A stretch of DNA of 64,000 bases, from contig SDOX01000096.1 of assembly GCA_004565275.1 (NCBI GenBank), forward strand, positions 104,415 through 168,414, written 5' to 3'. Both the position numbers and the translations under genes were made by a program. Source of the DNA: Nannochloropsis salina CCMP1776 (lineage: Eukaryota; Sar; Eustigmatophyceae; Eustigmatales; Monodopsidaceae). The notes beneath the pieces are model-generated. The model was not told where the DNA came from and ran no database searches. It worked only from the letters and a program-made list of their open reading frames with translations. Positions 32,526 to 46,079 of this stretch are shown here, piece after piece; position 1 is the first letter of the stretch; each line of letters begins with the position of its first letter.

Positions 32526-34717
32526 TCAAGACGATTGGCTCGTAGAACTCATAATCAAGCCCACAGGACAATGCTTGTCAACCCATTCTTGTAATTCTGA
32601 CAAAGGTATACCAGCATCCTCATCAGCGATGATTGCATTCAAAGCATGACTCCTAAGCGCAGGTAGAAACAATGAAAAACTTTTATCAACCATGTCGAGG
32701 CGCATACGAACCCGATGTTCTTGTTGTCGGTCAGGAGTGACTGGCTCGAGCACTTCGAAAACGAGAGCAGAGCAGAAAGGCGGCCACCACGATAGATCGT
32801 GTATGAGAGGCCAATCCAAAGCGTGCAGAAATGCCAACAGGGTCACGTCATGGCCGCTGTACACATTGACATCCAAACTTCTTTCCTTGCTTTCCCTGCG
32901 CTCGGAATGCGCATGGCTCATTCCATGCAGCGTACGCAGGACTTCCTCCAAAAGGGGGGCAATGACCAGAGTCAATAATGGGCGGTGAGAGTAGTATTGT
33001 TTGAATCGCCAAGCTACGTATTCAAGCGTGGGCCGTCGAAGTTTCTGTGTTGTACACAATATCACACATTAGAGCAAAAGGAGGAAACATTAAAACTCTT
33101 TTCAAAATTTAGAAAGGAAACGCGGCTCCCAGAACTCATCGGCATGTTGCGTGCTCATTACCCATACATTTGCCTCTACGCGAAGACTTACCTGTAATCT
33201 CGGTGGCATGTCTGCGTCTTCAGGCCAACACCAAAAAAAATCTGCTGCTTCCATCCTGAGTTCGGTATGCAGCCGAGGAGAGTGTGTCACTACCACAGGA
33301 CTAGGTAAGTGGACATACTAAGGAAAGTCACAGGTCCCGCTTTATAAAACAAGTGAGCGATGATCGCAAGATGCGAATAGAGGCTCGGAGTTTGACTGGA
33401 AGAAATACGACATCGCTGAAGGATGAAACGTGAATGACAAACTGTTCATCATCATGTCGTACCGATAACCAAGTAGACGCGAATTCGTGGATAAGGACGA
33501 GAGGACAAGAAGAATAAAGCAAATTTTCCACACTGAAAGCAGGAGGGCCACTAATAAGTGCACAAGTTTCGCCCATTTGAAACATAAGCATGTCACTCAC
33601 CATTTGAAGTTCTCTCTGGTAAGTTTAGGGATTAATTTGACAAGATCGGACTTCAAGGTCTGTGGAAGTCGTAAGATTCACATAAAAAATTCACACCCGT
33701 ATCTAGATTTACCTTCCAGTTTCACAACAGTCGTGAAGAAATTGGAAGGAATGATTGCTACTGCATTGTAAATGAAAAAGTGAGTCTTGTACGCGCGGCA
33801 TCTTTGCGCCTTACCTCTTGTTCTTCTTGGCGGCAAAGAAAGGAAGAGGAAGTCAGTACCTTGTTGACTTCGTCTTGAATACCAGCGGGTTTATTATCGT
33901 ACATGTGAATCGTGCAATCGTTTTCTTCTCGGACAAAAACCGGTACTTGACCACTATGGGCAACTTGCTGGGCTCCGAGCCCGTGAAGCAGCCCTTGCGC
34001 GCTTTGCTGAGTCCTAGAGAAGTTCGAGGAAAAAACCTGAAAAGACCAATGAGAGATGATTTCTGCGATGAAAAATTTGAAAAAGGAAGCGTCTCAATTA
34101 CGATGGCATATGATAAAAGACCCAATCTATTTCGCTTTGAGGCCAAGTGGTGAGAGGAAGCCGAGTCCTCTCCCTCCCTCCCCTGTCGATATGACACCCA
34201 ATTAATTCCGCCAGTTTACTTCTGCTTCCTTACTCACTTTGAATTTTACCGACTCGCTCCTTCTTGGCGTATCCGAATGCTCTTTGAATTCGCCACCACC
34301 CAAAAGTTCAGGATGCAAAGTTCTAATACTGCGCCCTAGATTCCGCATACTTTCTAGCCCCTTCCCCGTCAAGCAACCGAACGGCCGAGTTATAACGTCG
34401 CGTGGAATGCGGGATGCAGCAGATTGTATGGGGAAGTGTGAATTGAGGAAAACCATATCTTCCTCATTTGGGAGGCGTCGCAACCATCGTTTTTGCTCCT
34501 CCTGAGCGACGGCAGCGTCCGAACCGTTGTCATAAAAATTAACCACAGGTGCGCGCTCCCCATGGCGATGCAATATGACCATTCCACAAACCCTATGATG
34601 AGGCGCTTGTGCACTGATTTGTCGCTTCACTAGTAATGCTGGTGCCGAGGAGAATACTCCTGGGTATTGTGCTCGGGCACATGTAAAAGGCATCCGCCAA
34701 ACATTGCTTCTACACAT
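32526..34717 (-). CDS. Histidine acid phosphatase, ACP6-like
   Basis: Six exons (34717-34238, 34036-33815, 33659-33601, 33532-33463, 33317-33192, 33044-32526) join in one frame into 491 residues. The catalytic box LHRHGERAP (His52) lies at ~50-57. SSNFSRTQQSAQGLLHGL is the conserved Arg block of the branch-2 histidine phosphatase fold, and YSGHDVTLLAFLHAL carries the HD proton donor. WPPFCSALVFEV after the HD box resembles lysophosphatidic acid phosphatase (ACP6) more than phytase. The enzyme removes phosphate from monoesters through a phosphohistidine. The N-terminus (MCRSNVWRMPFTCARAQYPG) is Arg-rich with no acidic residues, as in a mitochondrial presequence, which fits ACP6 localisation. 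The exact donor of exon 2 has an alternative 45 bases upstream (33860), also in frame. Confidence 0.87.
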
Positions 34718-35232
34718 CGTGGTGTCCCCAACCAGACCACTTGATCGTGTCACGAATGTGGCAAACAAATTTCACAGCCCTCTCCGCCTGCACACATATT
34801 TCACAGAAAATAAGTAAATTAGCCTCCGAGATAACGTAGTTAAAAGTATAAAACGTGGGAGCTTTCGCAATAATACAGGGAGAAACTCCCGAGGAAGAGG
34901 AGGTTGCATGACAGCACGGTACTATCTCGCAGAAAATGAGTGATCGAGAGACGAAAAGTATAGCATCCGGAGGTTTGTGTGGTTACTTTAAGTGCATACG
35001 GTATATCTGTCACGCCCGATCAAGACTTTCTTCATTCCAATGCCCACCCACGGCCGCGCCAGTCCTGTCCAGCGTCTTCAAGAAGCGAGTGGGCGAGGCC
35101 CCAGTAGGGCGGCAGGCTTCCCACAGACGGGAGGTTGCACTGCCCTTCCACGCGTTTTCATCAAATAGAATCTCATTTAAGAGCGCGGCATGCATTCAGA
35201 CACAGGTTGACGAAGGGAAGCGATACGGTGTC
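34718..35232. other. Divergent promoter region
   Basis: Upstream DNA shared by the acid phosphatase and the SPF45 gene. The SPF45 reading frame stays open back to 34936, but the conserved N-terminus begins at the ATG at 35233, so the upstream part is treated as 5' UTR. Confidence 0.5.
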
Positions 35233-37447
35233 ATGGATTTGTTCGGGGACCTCCCACCCGCGGCAGGTGAAAAGGCGGAGGCGTCCACAAAGGCATCCCA
35301 CAAGAAGAATGCGGCGACCTTTCTCAAACCTCGTGCCACCTCCAGCATAATGCTTCCGCCCCAGCGACTTGCAGCACGCCCTACTCAATTGATGGCTCCA
35401 CCACAGACCCGCCCTCGGACTGCCGTCACTCACGAGCCCATCGAGGTAGGGCTTGTACGCCAGAGAAGTCCACAATTTTCGGCCCTCTAGCTATGTTTTG
35501 TTCACTTGTTTATCTATTTACGAACAGATCCACGGCTATAGTAGAAATTCAGCGACATCTAAAGGGGACACGATTATTCACGTGGATAGCGCAGATTTGC
35601 AAGAATTAGCCTTTAAAGGAGAGGCTTACGATCCAGCCAGACCAAATGATTATATGGAGTTTTGCAAGGTATGAGTGAGGATGTCGCAATCGATTTGGGA
35701 GAAAGATCGTTCATTCTTGGTGGACCATTCTACAGTGATATCTTATTGTCCGTAAATCAACTTCTGAAGAGAAGTTAGCAGCTAGATTCCCGTGCCCGCT
35801 CAGCTTTGCAAAGGGTACTACGGGCTCAAACTTTGGTCATAAAAAGAGGAAAGTAAATGTACACTGTCTTTTACTGCAGGAGCGTGAAAACAGGGCAAAG
35901 GACGAAGAGCGTCAGAGGGAATACGAAAAGTTTCGAAAGGAACGCGAAGAAGAAGTGCGCCGCGGTCGGAATACCCTCGCAGGTCTCCAATCGTTGCCAA
36001 GTAATGGGGATAATCGAATGCCGGATAGTATAATACCTGCACGCGGGCGTGGGCGTGGTGGTGTAAGCAATTTGCCCTCTTGGATGACCAAGGTAATTGT
36101 TTGAGCTTTAGGATAAAATCTCGGATGCGTGATGCACGGGATGAAAAATTATGTCCTTTCAGCCGGTAAGTCAGCAATTTCTTCCTTATCATAAAAACTG
36201 TTTCGACAGGGTGCGCCTGTGGAGGACAAGAGTAGCTGCGTTGACACTTTGTCTGCGCTCGAATCAGGGAAAGCTCAATTCGCCGATGCACAAGTAAGTT
36301 TGGAATGCTACTGAGGACTTTTTTTATGTACACATTCATTCCAGTACGGCTGAGTTTTTTTACTGGCTGAGAAATGCATCTAACCAAATCGCATATAGGA
36401 CGCGATCGCCACCGGTGGTGGAGTAGAGCCAAGAGGCAGGACGGAGGGGATTGGCGCTGCTCTGATGAAAAAACTAGGCTACCAGGATGGCGCGGGCCTG
36501 GGCCGGGATCGGCAAGGTATCACAGAAGCCATCAAAGCCCGTGCTCTAGGTGGCGGAAAGGGAGTGATCAGTGGACCTGCACAGGGCGGCAAAGGGTAAG
36601 GATTGTTTCCATTCAAGAAGCGTGTCAGAAAATTGTTCTTACTTTCTTTTCTTAAAGAGAGTTATGTGGCGCTTCACGACACATTCTGGGAGCACAGTGT
36701 AATGATTATTATGTTGCATACCCATTATGTAAAAATGACAATTGCATAAGCATTTTCCCAAGAAGATTACAAAGTGGTTGCATTGTTTTGAAAAAGCTTC
36801 TTGCAGATATGTTGTTCTGTCTTCGTAGATTGATATATTTCATATCTCGATTCTAGAGCCCAAGATGTTGACAGACAGCAGCAGCAACCGCAACCCAAAA
36901 AGAAAAAGCGCGGCCTCTTCAGCAATCCGACAAAAATCGTCCTGCTAAAAAATATGGTGGGACCTGGAGAGGTGGACGATGACCTACAGGGCGAGACAGC
37001 GGAGGAATGTGCAAAGCACGGGCCCGTGTCAGAGTGCTTGGTCTTTGAGGTAAAGAGAGTGCAATACAGTGGACAAGCGACTTATGTCTTTGTAGGACAA
37101 ATTTGTACATGGCCAGATGTTTTGAGCTTCAGTTGTATATTGACGTGTATGATCTCTTGTCTCGGATTCTGTCTCAGCAAGTTGCACGTATTGTCAGCTT
37201 CTCCATTACTTCATTTGTTTCAACCATGCTTCCCACCTTCTTCACATATTTTAAGGTAAATGATAATTCATATCCTGAAGAGGAACGTGTTCGAACTTTC
37301 GTTGCTTTTGAACGTCAAGAAAGCGCGGTAAAGGCGTATGTGGCCATGAACGGTCGCTTTTTTGGTGGTCGGCAAGTGCAAGCTTCATTTTTTGATGAAG
37401 AAAAATTTGCCCGCAAAGACCTGGCGCCTGGAAAAGAAGAATGCTGA
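35233..37447 (+). CDS. RBM17: Splicing factor SPF45 (G-patch plus UHM)
   Basis: Seven exons (35233-35445, 35528-35668, 35880-36092, 36210-36293, 36399-36595, 36857-37049, 37256-37447) give 410 residues. MDLFGDLP at the start and AYDPARPNDYMEFCKERENR match SPF45/DRT111. The G-patch follows at ~228-270 (GIGAALMKKLGYQDGAGLG). The C-terminal U2AF-homology motif includes PTKIVLLKNMVGPGEVDDDL, AFERQESAVKAYVAMNGRFF and GGRQVQASFFDEEKF. The RFF triplet matches the RXF motif used to bind ULM peptides of SF3B1 and U2AF65. Known role: alternative 3' splice-site choice and splicing of short introns. The intron before the last exon is 206 bases, the longest of the gene after the 261-base one before exon 6. 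Confidence 0.95.
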
Positions 37448-37887
37448 GAGCATTAAAATATTGAACTTTTACCAATGAAAGATGGTTGAGGTGCTTCTTT
37501 TTTAAATAAAGGATTACGTGGCGTCTCGCCTTTACTTTCGTGTATAGATCAAACCAAGCACCCTTTCTACTGATCTTCCCTCCATTGCGGTCTGCACACT
37601 GTTTCTCCTTGGTTCCATAGCGGTTTCCTTATCCAATGACATGCTGCAAGCATCTACACGCTTGTATTTTCCCGCTTCGATTTAAAATAGGCTGCCTATT
37701 TTCCAAACATTGTTTCCCTACTTTCTGATCATATCTATAGATATGTATACTGCGCTAGAATGCGTCCTTCTTGGACCCGTAGTGTCGCTTTTTTCATTCA
37801 TGTTCCCAAAATGACATGATATACAAAGTCTGTGTCACATATCTTATCCCTCGCTCTCTCTTCTGACATACAGACTGCTCATTGTCT
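37448..37887. other. Intergenic between convergent genes
   Basis: Short T-rich 3' flanks of SPF45 and the CXC protein. A TATA-rich patch (catatctatagatatgtatac, 37730-37751) is present. Nothing coding. Confidence 0.5.
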
Positions 37888-40274
37888 TCAGATCACCGCC
37901 GTTCCCGTGACACGAGTTGGGGTAAGGTCAGGCGAGTCGGACAGGGACGGGGATGCCTGCTGTCGGCGTTGGACCTGCTTCGGGTGTTGCCCTTTTCCGT
38001 GAGACGTGCTGCCACGTTTTTTCTTCACGTGGAGACCCGCGGAGGCCTCAGGATTATTCTGACACCCTTCACACTGGCAATTTTCACCACAGTACACGCC
38101 TGCAAAGAAGCACTCACAGTACTTCTTGATACACAGCGATTTTTTGCAGTTGCATCCTCTTACATGGGCAGCGGTGGGCAATGCCCCTCCCGCGGTTCCT
38201 TGGAGGCCTCCCATCATGGTCGTCTCCCCATTGTCACCCACGCTGCATTGTCCACCGGGCAAGCTCGTGCGGCGATGAGTACCCATGGCCACAGGGCCAG
38301 TTGCCCCGGTTTCGATGAATTGGATCTTCTCGGTGAAGGCGTGGGGATTGCGACTCAGGATACTTTCCACAGCCTGCGTACGTACTTGCTCGAAAGCAAG
38401 CGTGTTATTGCAGTCCACACAGCCACAGTCGTCTCGACAGTAAGCACCCATCGCAAAACACTCACAATACAGTTTCAGACATTTCGATTTCCGGCAGTTG
38501 CACTTCTTGCTGCTCCTCGTTGCAGCCTGACCGGATGTCCCACGGCCCTGCGGCGTTCCCCCTCCAGAGCCATTTAGCGGCGGAGACCGACGTGCCTCCT
38601 GGCTGGGGTTCTGTCGGCGGATGGCTGCCTCCACTCGGACAGGGCGCGATGAGCCGCCAAAATGACTGTTATTTGATGATTGGTTCCTTCTCTGGGAACT
38701 CGAGTTGTTGCACCGGGAGCGGCTTGAGGTCGCGGCAGCAGCAGCAGCCATTGCTGCGGCGCTGGGCCCTTGTCCTTGGCTACGACTGATACCAGGAACA
38801 GCCGGTGAAGGCGAATGATTAGGGTGCTTATGGTTGTGGGCACCACGGTGCTCTTGTTGGAGATGCTCCAAGGTTGTTTTCGTGCATTCAGAAGATGAGG
38901 AGATATAGCCCCCTTCCGCCTCGTGTATTTCCTCATCTTCCTCATTCTCAACCCCATACCCGTAAAGTTGTACCACCCGCCGCTCCAAATGTTTTCCAAA
39001 CATTCCCTCCCCCGTTCCACCGTCCTCGCATTCCCCTTTCTCCCCCTCATCCGAGTCTGAGGCGTCGAAGGCCTCGCCTGCCCCCAAACCCATCACCAAA
39101 GAGCGAGGATAGCTCTCCATCCCCACCCCTTGCATTGTGGGGGTAGTCGGGCCCATGAGCGAGCCCTTTCCTTCCATAATGCATTCCGCGTCGACCATGA
39201 CCATGTGCATCAAGTTGAGTTTGTCAGCGAGGGCGCCGTCCCCGCCCCCCAAGGCCTCGGGGGCCGCCACCGGCAGGTGCTGATTGTGCGGGTCAATTTC
39301 TTCCTCTCTTTCCAGAAGCTGTTGCTGCTGCTCATGTTGCTCTAGCGCCTGGAAATCGCCGAGACCTTTTCGCTCGTGTCGACTGCCCTCATGCCCCTGA
39401 CTCTCAAGATCCCCTTCCTGCTCACGCGGAGGGCGAACGCGTGGTGGGGGCGGTGGCATAAGGGCTTGCGTCGGCAGAGGCGGGGGGGCAAGATTGAGCG
39501 AGGCAGTATTATTATTCATGGTGGATGTCACGGTTGGCGTGGCCACCTCGTTTCCAGTTTGGAAGGCAAACTGGATCTCATCCGCGGTGCCGACCATGTG
39601 TGCCCTGCCGACAGAAAGGGTGCGAGCATTGAAATCAGGTCATCTTTTGCGATAAGCGCGGCAATCCTTTGTCGTACATGCAAATGTGTACATTACCAAA
39701 AAGCGAAAACACGCACACACATGCGCTGACTAATGGGCATAAGGAACTGGGTTGCAACATTGCATGAGTGTTTGTCCTGCACGAGAAGCTAGGATCCCTC
39801 GAGGCGACTGCGAATCTCACGAGGATGAGGACACGGCCCTCTGTCCGTACACATTGATATTACAGTGCACGCACTCTCACACAGCTGAGACGAAAATCTT
39901 TCGGGCATTTTAGCGACGTACATGCTCGAGGGAATACCCCCATTGCTTGACACTCCCATCTCGTCCCGCGGTGACATGGTAGGCTGCGGAGAACTCAGTT
40001 GCATTAAAGGCGACAGTGTTAGCATAAAATTATTGAAATTAGGGCTCGGAAGCGCCGGCGAAACCATCATGGAGTTGGCGCTGCCGGGTTGCTGGAGCTG
40101 TTGACAGTGCTGCTGTTGCAGATGGTGTGTGATGTGCATGTGCTGCTGGTGAAAGTTATCCGGGATGCTGATGCTCAGCTCCTGGCCGTTCAGTGTCCGA
40201 ACTACTCTACGATTGGGAGTGTGGCGGCGCGGCGTGCTGCTAGCACTGCTGGCTTTGCAGCCGGCTGTGCTCAT
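37888..40274 (-). CDS. LIN54/TSO1-type CXC (CRC) domain DNA-binding protein
   Basis: Two exons (40274-39922 and 39604-37888, phase 2) give 689 residues from the ATG before STAGCKASS. In-frame ATGs at 40388 and 40496 could lengthen it. Two cysteine-rich CXC units lie at ~485-525 (KKCNCRKSKCLKLYCECFA) and ~600-640 (RGCNCKKSLCIKKYCECFF). The linker contains the conserved RNPHAF element. CRC proteins (LIN54, tesmin, plant TSO1) bind CHR-like TTYGAA sites and act in DREAM/MuvB cell-cycle complexes. The N-terminal ~450 residues are disordered with His/Gln-rich, acidic and poly-Ala stretches. TPNRRVVRTLNGQELSISIP (~20-45) looks like a conserved short motif. The final stop directly follows a low-complexity tail. 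Confidence 0.9.
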
Positions 40275-41126
40275 GGTGGAGGGCGGAAGCGAGCGAAGAA
40301 AGAAGGGGGAGCGGCGTGTGCTGCCCCGGGCGAAATTACTTTCAAACCTTGACGTGTCCCACGACCAAGTTCTGCTCCTTAATGACATGTGGTGTGTTAG
40401 GTCAGCGAGATGAGCTTTAAATACTTGGCTCCAGCTAGACGGGCCGACGAATAGACAAACTGCTTTCGGTAAACCCCCTTTCTGTGGTGCGATCATTGGC
40501 AGCCTTTCCGTCGCTGAGGGAAATCGGGCGATCAAAAGGAAGCTTAAACAGAACGCTGATAATTATCCCAGCCTGAACACATTCGAAAGATATTCAGCGC
40601 GTGTGCATGAGGGAGAGACATGTCGCACCCACGTCGTGACCGCGATGTAAAAGGTAGCCAGAGCTGCGAGCGCGGCGCAAGGAAAAGCCTGGCGTCCGCT
40701 TGAGATCGCTGCTCCCGAGAGTCTCTCCGCCGGCGGCAAAAGATTCTGCATGATTCACTCCTTTTACCCCGCGTCTCCAACCTTTCGGAAATTTAATGAG
40801 AACAACGCATTCATCACAAACCTGCTATAGCATTGTGCCTGATGCGGAATAAATGTTCGCATCGTTCGCACTTTACACTCCGCAAAATGTTCGCCGCGAC
40901 ATTTCCAACTTGACTAACATGTCAGGCGAGAAAAGAAAGGTTATAACATGGCACGCCTGTTTTCTATTTGAATCGAGTGGTATTCGTACTGAAGGCAAAA
41001 TCTTTCTCGTTATGCAGGCATAGTTGTTCTTTCATCTCCCCCCCCCCCTAGCTTCATTCAATATGTATATGGATCTCGGTAGCCCTACGAAAAGACTTGC
41101 GTGTAAGTGCTCTCACACGCCATCCC
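40275..41126. other. Intergenic, upstream of the CXC gene
   Basis: Holds the 5' flank of the CXC gene and the 3' UTR of the P4-ATPase, with a run of C at ~41039-41048. No gene supported. Confidence 0.5.
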
Positions 41127-44100
41127 TTAAACGTTTTTGGCTATGAATCCATTGGAAGTTGATTCCCCTGTCTGAGTTTTTGAAGGATCAAACTCCTCCT
41201 CTTCGCTTCCAGAGGTGATGTTCTGCACATTTCTAGTAGATACGGCGGTCCTTTTGGATAGTCCCGTTGCGTGTCTGAATGGGGCCGAAGAAAGATGGGT
41301 ATTACTACAACCTGCCAAAATTCGTGACTTCTCAACCGCAACATCGACTGGTGTAGGTGAAAAGGCAAGCTTGACTGAAATTATGAAGTGGTCCAAAGCC
41401 ACCGATACTACGGACCCCAGGAGCACAAGCAACCAGTGGGGCGCCATGCGCATCATGTGTGCAGCCACGTTGTAGAAGGTTGTGGAGGCGGGCATGGCGG
41501 AGTACGAAAAGATGAATATGAGATAGAGGAGCAGGGACCCGATGAAGAAGAACCAGCTGACGCGAGTCCAGGTGTAGGTGATGGTGGCGACCTTCAAAGA
41601 CACGGCTAAGAGCATGACCGAGTAGACCGTTGTCCCGAAGAGGTAAAGCCCCGCCACGTCTCCGTCCCAGCCCCATATCTCGTGGGCGCTCCTGGCGGCG
41701 AAGAGGCTGAAGCAGAAAATGAGAACGGAATCGAGCAGGGCCTGCGCGAACCATTGGACCATCAGGCGGATATTCAGGTCCATGTGGTCGCGACCAGACA
41801 TGTAGACCCACTTCCAGGCGAGCACGTGCTGGGGGAAGATGTCGATGTCAAAGAAGCCGACACTGAGAGGGGAGAAAGGAGAGATGAAAGGAGGGAAAAA
41901 ACAAAAAAAAATGTTTGTACTACGAGCGTCACTGAAAGGCAAGCTCACGATTCAGGAAGTGAGAAACCACCGAAGGCACCGTACCAGATGATCGGCATAG
42001 CACATAGAAAGTTGAAGGCACTGTAGACAAGGTCGTTGAACAAGGACTGCCCAGAAAACCCCGTGAAGAAGAGGTAGTAGAAAAGGATGAAGGTGAGGAC
42101 CATGTTCTTGTAGAAGGAGTAGAGGATGACCTTGGACATGCGCCGATAGTCGTACCGCCCGTGGATTAAGAGCAGCCTCCTCAAATACCGAAACTGCGCA
42201 ATAGCAAAGTCAGCGCTATTCACTGCTTGCTGCCCTTCCTTCCCGCTGATTCCCACCCCAATTTGTGCTTCCTGGATCATGGCCACGTCGTTGGCACCGT
42301 CGCCGATGGAGAGGGTGATGGGCATTGGTTTGACGCCCGCCTTGACCAGACGAACCACCAAGCGTTTCTGCGCCGGGCTAACGCGGCAGGCAACGACTGA
42401 ACGACAGATGCTGCTAAGACGCAGGAACATGGCCTCGTACTCTGGGTCCCCGAGCACGTGGGCCAGCGCCGGGCCGTCCACCACCAGTGCGACAGTGTCA
42501 CTCGTCAGCTCCTTAAAGTGCGGTGCCTCATTCTGAGGCCGAAAGCACACCTTTAGGTCCTCATCCTCCAGGATCTTTACATCCTCCTCGCCGGCTTGCC
42601 ACGAGGAGCGAAAGTCCCCGGGGCCCCGCCGCGCGCATTGTGTCATTCGCTCCATGATGCGCCGGCCAAGCGTGTCGCCGAGTTTCCGCTCTCGCTCCAC
42701 CAGCCAGTCCAACGCATTCAGAAGCTTCTTCAGGTGCCGGCGGATGGTGGCCGGGTCGCCGGTATCTTTCAGTTTCAGGAGTGTCATTCGCGAGCTCAAC
42801 AGCCGGCAAGAGTAACCGATGTTGATAGCGGTCTCCATCTTATCGCCTGTCAGGACCCAAACTTTAATTCCTCCGTCTAAGAGGTCCGCGATCGTGTCTG
42901 GCACGCCTTCTTGAAGCTTGTCCTCAATGGCCGTTGTGCCTACTACTACCAGGTCTCGCTCAATTTCATCGGCCACAGCACCGATGGCCTCGGTACGGTT
43001 CTGAATGGATGCTGCCGCTTTCTGGTAGCCTTGGAACCAAGCGTCGAACTCGCTCTCCGGCAGCTCGCGGACGGCCAGCATGAGAGTGCGCAGACCGTCC
43101 TCGGAGAAGAGACGCAGGTGAGCATCGACGGCATCGCTGTCCGTGCTGTGAAATTCTTTGGCCCGTCCTCCCACGATGTTATCGGCACCTTTAGTCAGAA
43201 GGAGAACTTTGCCATCAGGAGTCTTCACTATCACAGACATGCGCTTTCGAGTGCTCGTGAACGCGATCGTGCAGAGCAACTGGAAGGTCAACTCCTCGCC
43301 GCCTGCCTTGTCGTCACCACCAACCTTCAGTCGCACTTCCCCGGGCCCGCGGCCTGTGAAGCGGAAGCCCAGATCGGCCGCTGCCGAGACCAGAGCCTCC
43401 TCGTCGGGGGACTCAGCCTGGTAGGCCGTGCCCCCGTCGCCCAGCGATTCCATGACGACGGTGTGGCACACAGCCAGCACAAGCATGAAGGAGTATGCCG
43501 CTGAGCCTGGACCCTGCGAGATGGCCTGCTTTGCAAGGTCGGAGAGGGGCTGGCCTTCAACCACAGATTTGTCGGGTGGGGCGTTCTCGCTCACCTCCAT
43601 ATTCCCGAATACCGTGCCGGCAACGGAGCAGCGCCGAAACTCCATGACATTGCGAGTGAGCGTGCCCGTCTTATCCGAGAAGACGTACTGGATCGAGGCC
43701 AGGTCCCCGTTCATGTTGGAGGTGCGTGCCATCGCCGGCATATCTGCCTCGGAGTCGTACATTTTAATGTCGTTGTCTATGAAAAAGGCTTGGCAGTAGT
43801 TCACCATCTCCATTGTCACGTAAAGTGAAATGGGCACTGGGATGTCGAAATACGCGTGGGGATGAGTGCGCGATTGCGGAAATTTAATTAGATCTCGAAA
43901 GCGGATATTACTTACCGAAGTTATTAAATAGTGTAAAAAACGTAAACCACATGCCCAAATTGGACGGCTCGATCGCTGTCCCGCAGTTCTCGGCATAAAA
44001 CGCATTCTCGCTGCTAGCCGCCTCGATACAAATGTAGTCTAGCTTGAAACGCCGGACCTTGTTCCAGACGACAAAGCACACGACGGAGGCAGTGGCGAGC

Positions 44101-45592
44101 ACCACCTGGGCCGTCAAGATCAGGTAGAGCATGTTGTTGACCGTGTGCTCCACGGTGGAGAGTTTGCTGGGTGCCTCTCGCGAGTTTTGAACTATTTTTG
44201 TGTCCCTGCCCGTGTAAACTACAAGCCCTAGGACCCATTTCGTATTGCGCACCGAGGAGCCGCGCAGCAACAGGTTGCTCTCGTCCACCGGAGTCTCTCG
44301 ATTTCCCTCCTTCTCGTGACGCAGAACCCCGCTGAAGCTATGAATGTGGGAGTTGGGCAATTCGCACTCAACTGTTCCTTGCCAGCTGCAAGACATCATA
44401 AATCGGGCAGAATGAGGTCAACGATGAGTGAGCGATGATGGGGACCTAAACATCTAGCTATCAACGACACAGACGAAGGTAAGAAAGTGGAACAGGACCG
44501 ACATCGGGGCGAGATAGAGGCAGGGCTCTAACATGTCTGGCACGCGAAGATAACGCAAGCGAGACAGGGAAATGTTTCAGCAATGCCGAGGCCCTCCCGG
44601 ACGACTCACCCGTGAAGGTCGGCGGGGTCATCCTGCCACATGGATCCGACGCCGTCCGCCGCGGTCTTGGCCGCTTGCCTGATCTTTAGATTCGTCTCAC
44701 CGTCGATGTTGCTGGTCTCTACGTAGCAGCTGCCTTCCGCCTCGGAGGAAGTGAGGAGGATCATGTCTGCCGGCACCATCTGTTTGTCCAATACCCGCAC
44801 CACGCGGCCCACCCTTATCTCCTGCCGCTGCGTCGAATCAAACTCTCCAGGTTTCTCTAAGCTCAGCATCTCTACCGGGGCGGTATTGGTCTCTCGGTCG
44901 GCTATGTGTCGCTTCACGTCCTCAAAACCTTCTTTGCCCATGGTCACAGCCAGCACCACCAAAAGGGGAAAAAGAGTCGTGTAGGGCGTGAGGGGCGCGT
45001 CAAAAAGCGGCGTGTAAGTCCCCAACATCAGCAATATGATGATGACTAGGAAATAGACATTGGCGAGCCGGCGAAACTGCTCGAAGAGGCTTTTGGGGAA
45101 GAATGAAAGCACGGTATATTTGGACGTAGAAACGCTATTGTTGCAGTACGCATGTCCGTCATGTTCGTGCCCCGTGTGGCCCGCCTCGGCCGAAGCTACC
45201 TGAGATACGAGATAAAAGGAGTATTTATTTAAAAAATAAGTCAGTTGCATAGGTATTATTTTTGATTCTCGCAGGCGCTCACAGGGATGTACTCTTCGGC
45301 TGGGGAGCAGGAACGCGAATGGCTACCTCCCGCACAGCTAGAACGCTTGAAGATCGTCATATGCTTATTAACTCACGAGGCCTCTGACTTCCTAAAAAGG
45401 TTTCGTTTGAGAAGCATAAAGTTGCCAGTGAAGTGTCCCGAGTGGCCATAGAAGCCTCAAATACGCGGCATTCTTAAAATGACACATGTTCCAGAGGACA
45501 GCCGCCTGCCGAGTAACAACTGGAGGACTTACATGAAAAACTCGGCTCGTGGGTGCTTCTTTCCTCTCGAATAGCTTCTTAATTCTCTCCAT
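41127..45592 (-). CDS. P4-type ATPase phospholipid flippase
   Basis: Five exons (45592-45533, 45199-44610, 44385-43916, 43836-41949, 41862-41127) join in frame into 1247 residues, normal for class P4. N-terminal blocks: NNSVSTSKYTVLSFFPKSLF, then EQFRRLANVYFLVIIILLML (TM1). The A domain carries SNIDGETNLKIRQA. TM4 is FTLFNNFVPISLYVTMEMV, with the P4-specific PISL. The P domain has QYVFSDKTGTLTRN, phospho-Asp ~428. KGADNIV and TGDKMETAINIGYSC follow, then SIGDGANDVAMIQEAQIGVG. Ten membrane segments are visible. P4-ATPases move aminophospholipids from the outer/lumenal to the cytosolic leaflet, usually with a CDC50 partner; none is in the window. It is divergent from the sterol reductase gene, 487 bases apart at the starts. 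Confidence 0.95.
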
Positions 45593-46079
45593 TGCGAGGC
45601 AGTGTGCGGTTCAATGTCTATTTTAGGTTTTGCTCCTGAGGGTTTCTGAGAGACGCACGCCGTCTTTTCGTGTTCGGCTTGCTCGCCAATCCCCTTATGC
45701 CGGCTGCTCACCCTCGCGGTGCCCCTCACGCACTCGCTGCGAGCTATTTATGTGTGGGCTGTCTACACCAGGTGAGATAGAAATTGAGGGCGACAACGTC
45801 AGACGAACATGGCCGTGTCGGGCGGGCTGCGGCGGTCACGAGTGAGTGAGAAAAAGGTCGCCAGCCCCCGCCTCTGCCTCGCCGGGAATCGCCGCCCCCT
45901 CGATTGTTCCTTCTTACAAGGGCGACGGGAGCAAGCAATGGGGAGGGAGGGGGGTTGCCGCCTGCATCGTCGTAAGAGCTGACCGTGTGACGGTTTTATT
46001 CTCACCAAATCCTCCAGGAGTCTCGCCTTGACGGTGTGGTCGGTCGCTGATCCGGATCAAATACAAGCGCGCTCAGGGC
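45593..46079. promoter_or_regulatory. Bidirectional promoter region, flippase / DHCR7
   Basis: The only DNA between the start codons of two divergent membrane-lipid genes. Reading frames here are short and mutually shadowed. I could not pick out a TATA box or a named factor site. Confidence 0.5.

Noticed and set aside
37882-38577. Plus-strand frame of 231 codons opposite the CXC gene
   Set aside because: Antisense of the two cysteine-rich CXC units, which are clearly conserved on the minus strand.
42911-43504. Plus-strand frame of 197 codons opposite the P4-ATPase
   Set aside because: Shadow of the ATPase N and P domains in GC-rich codons.
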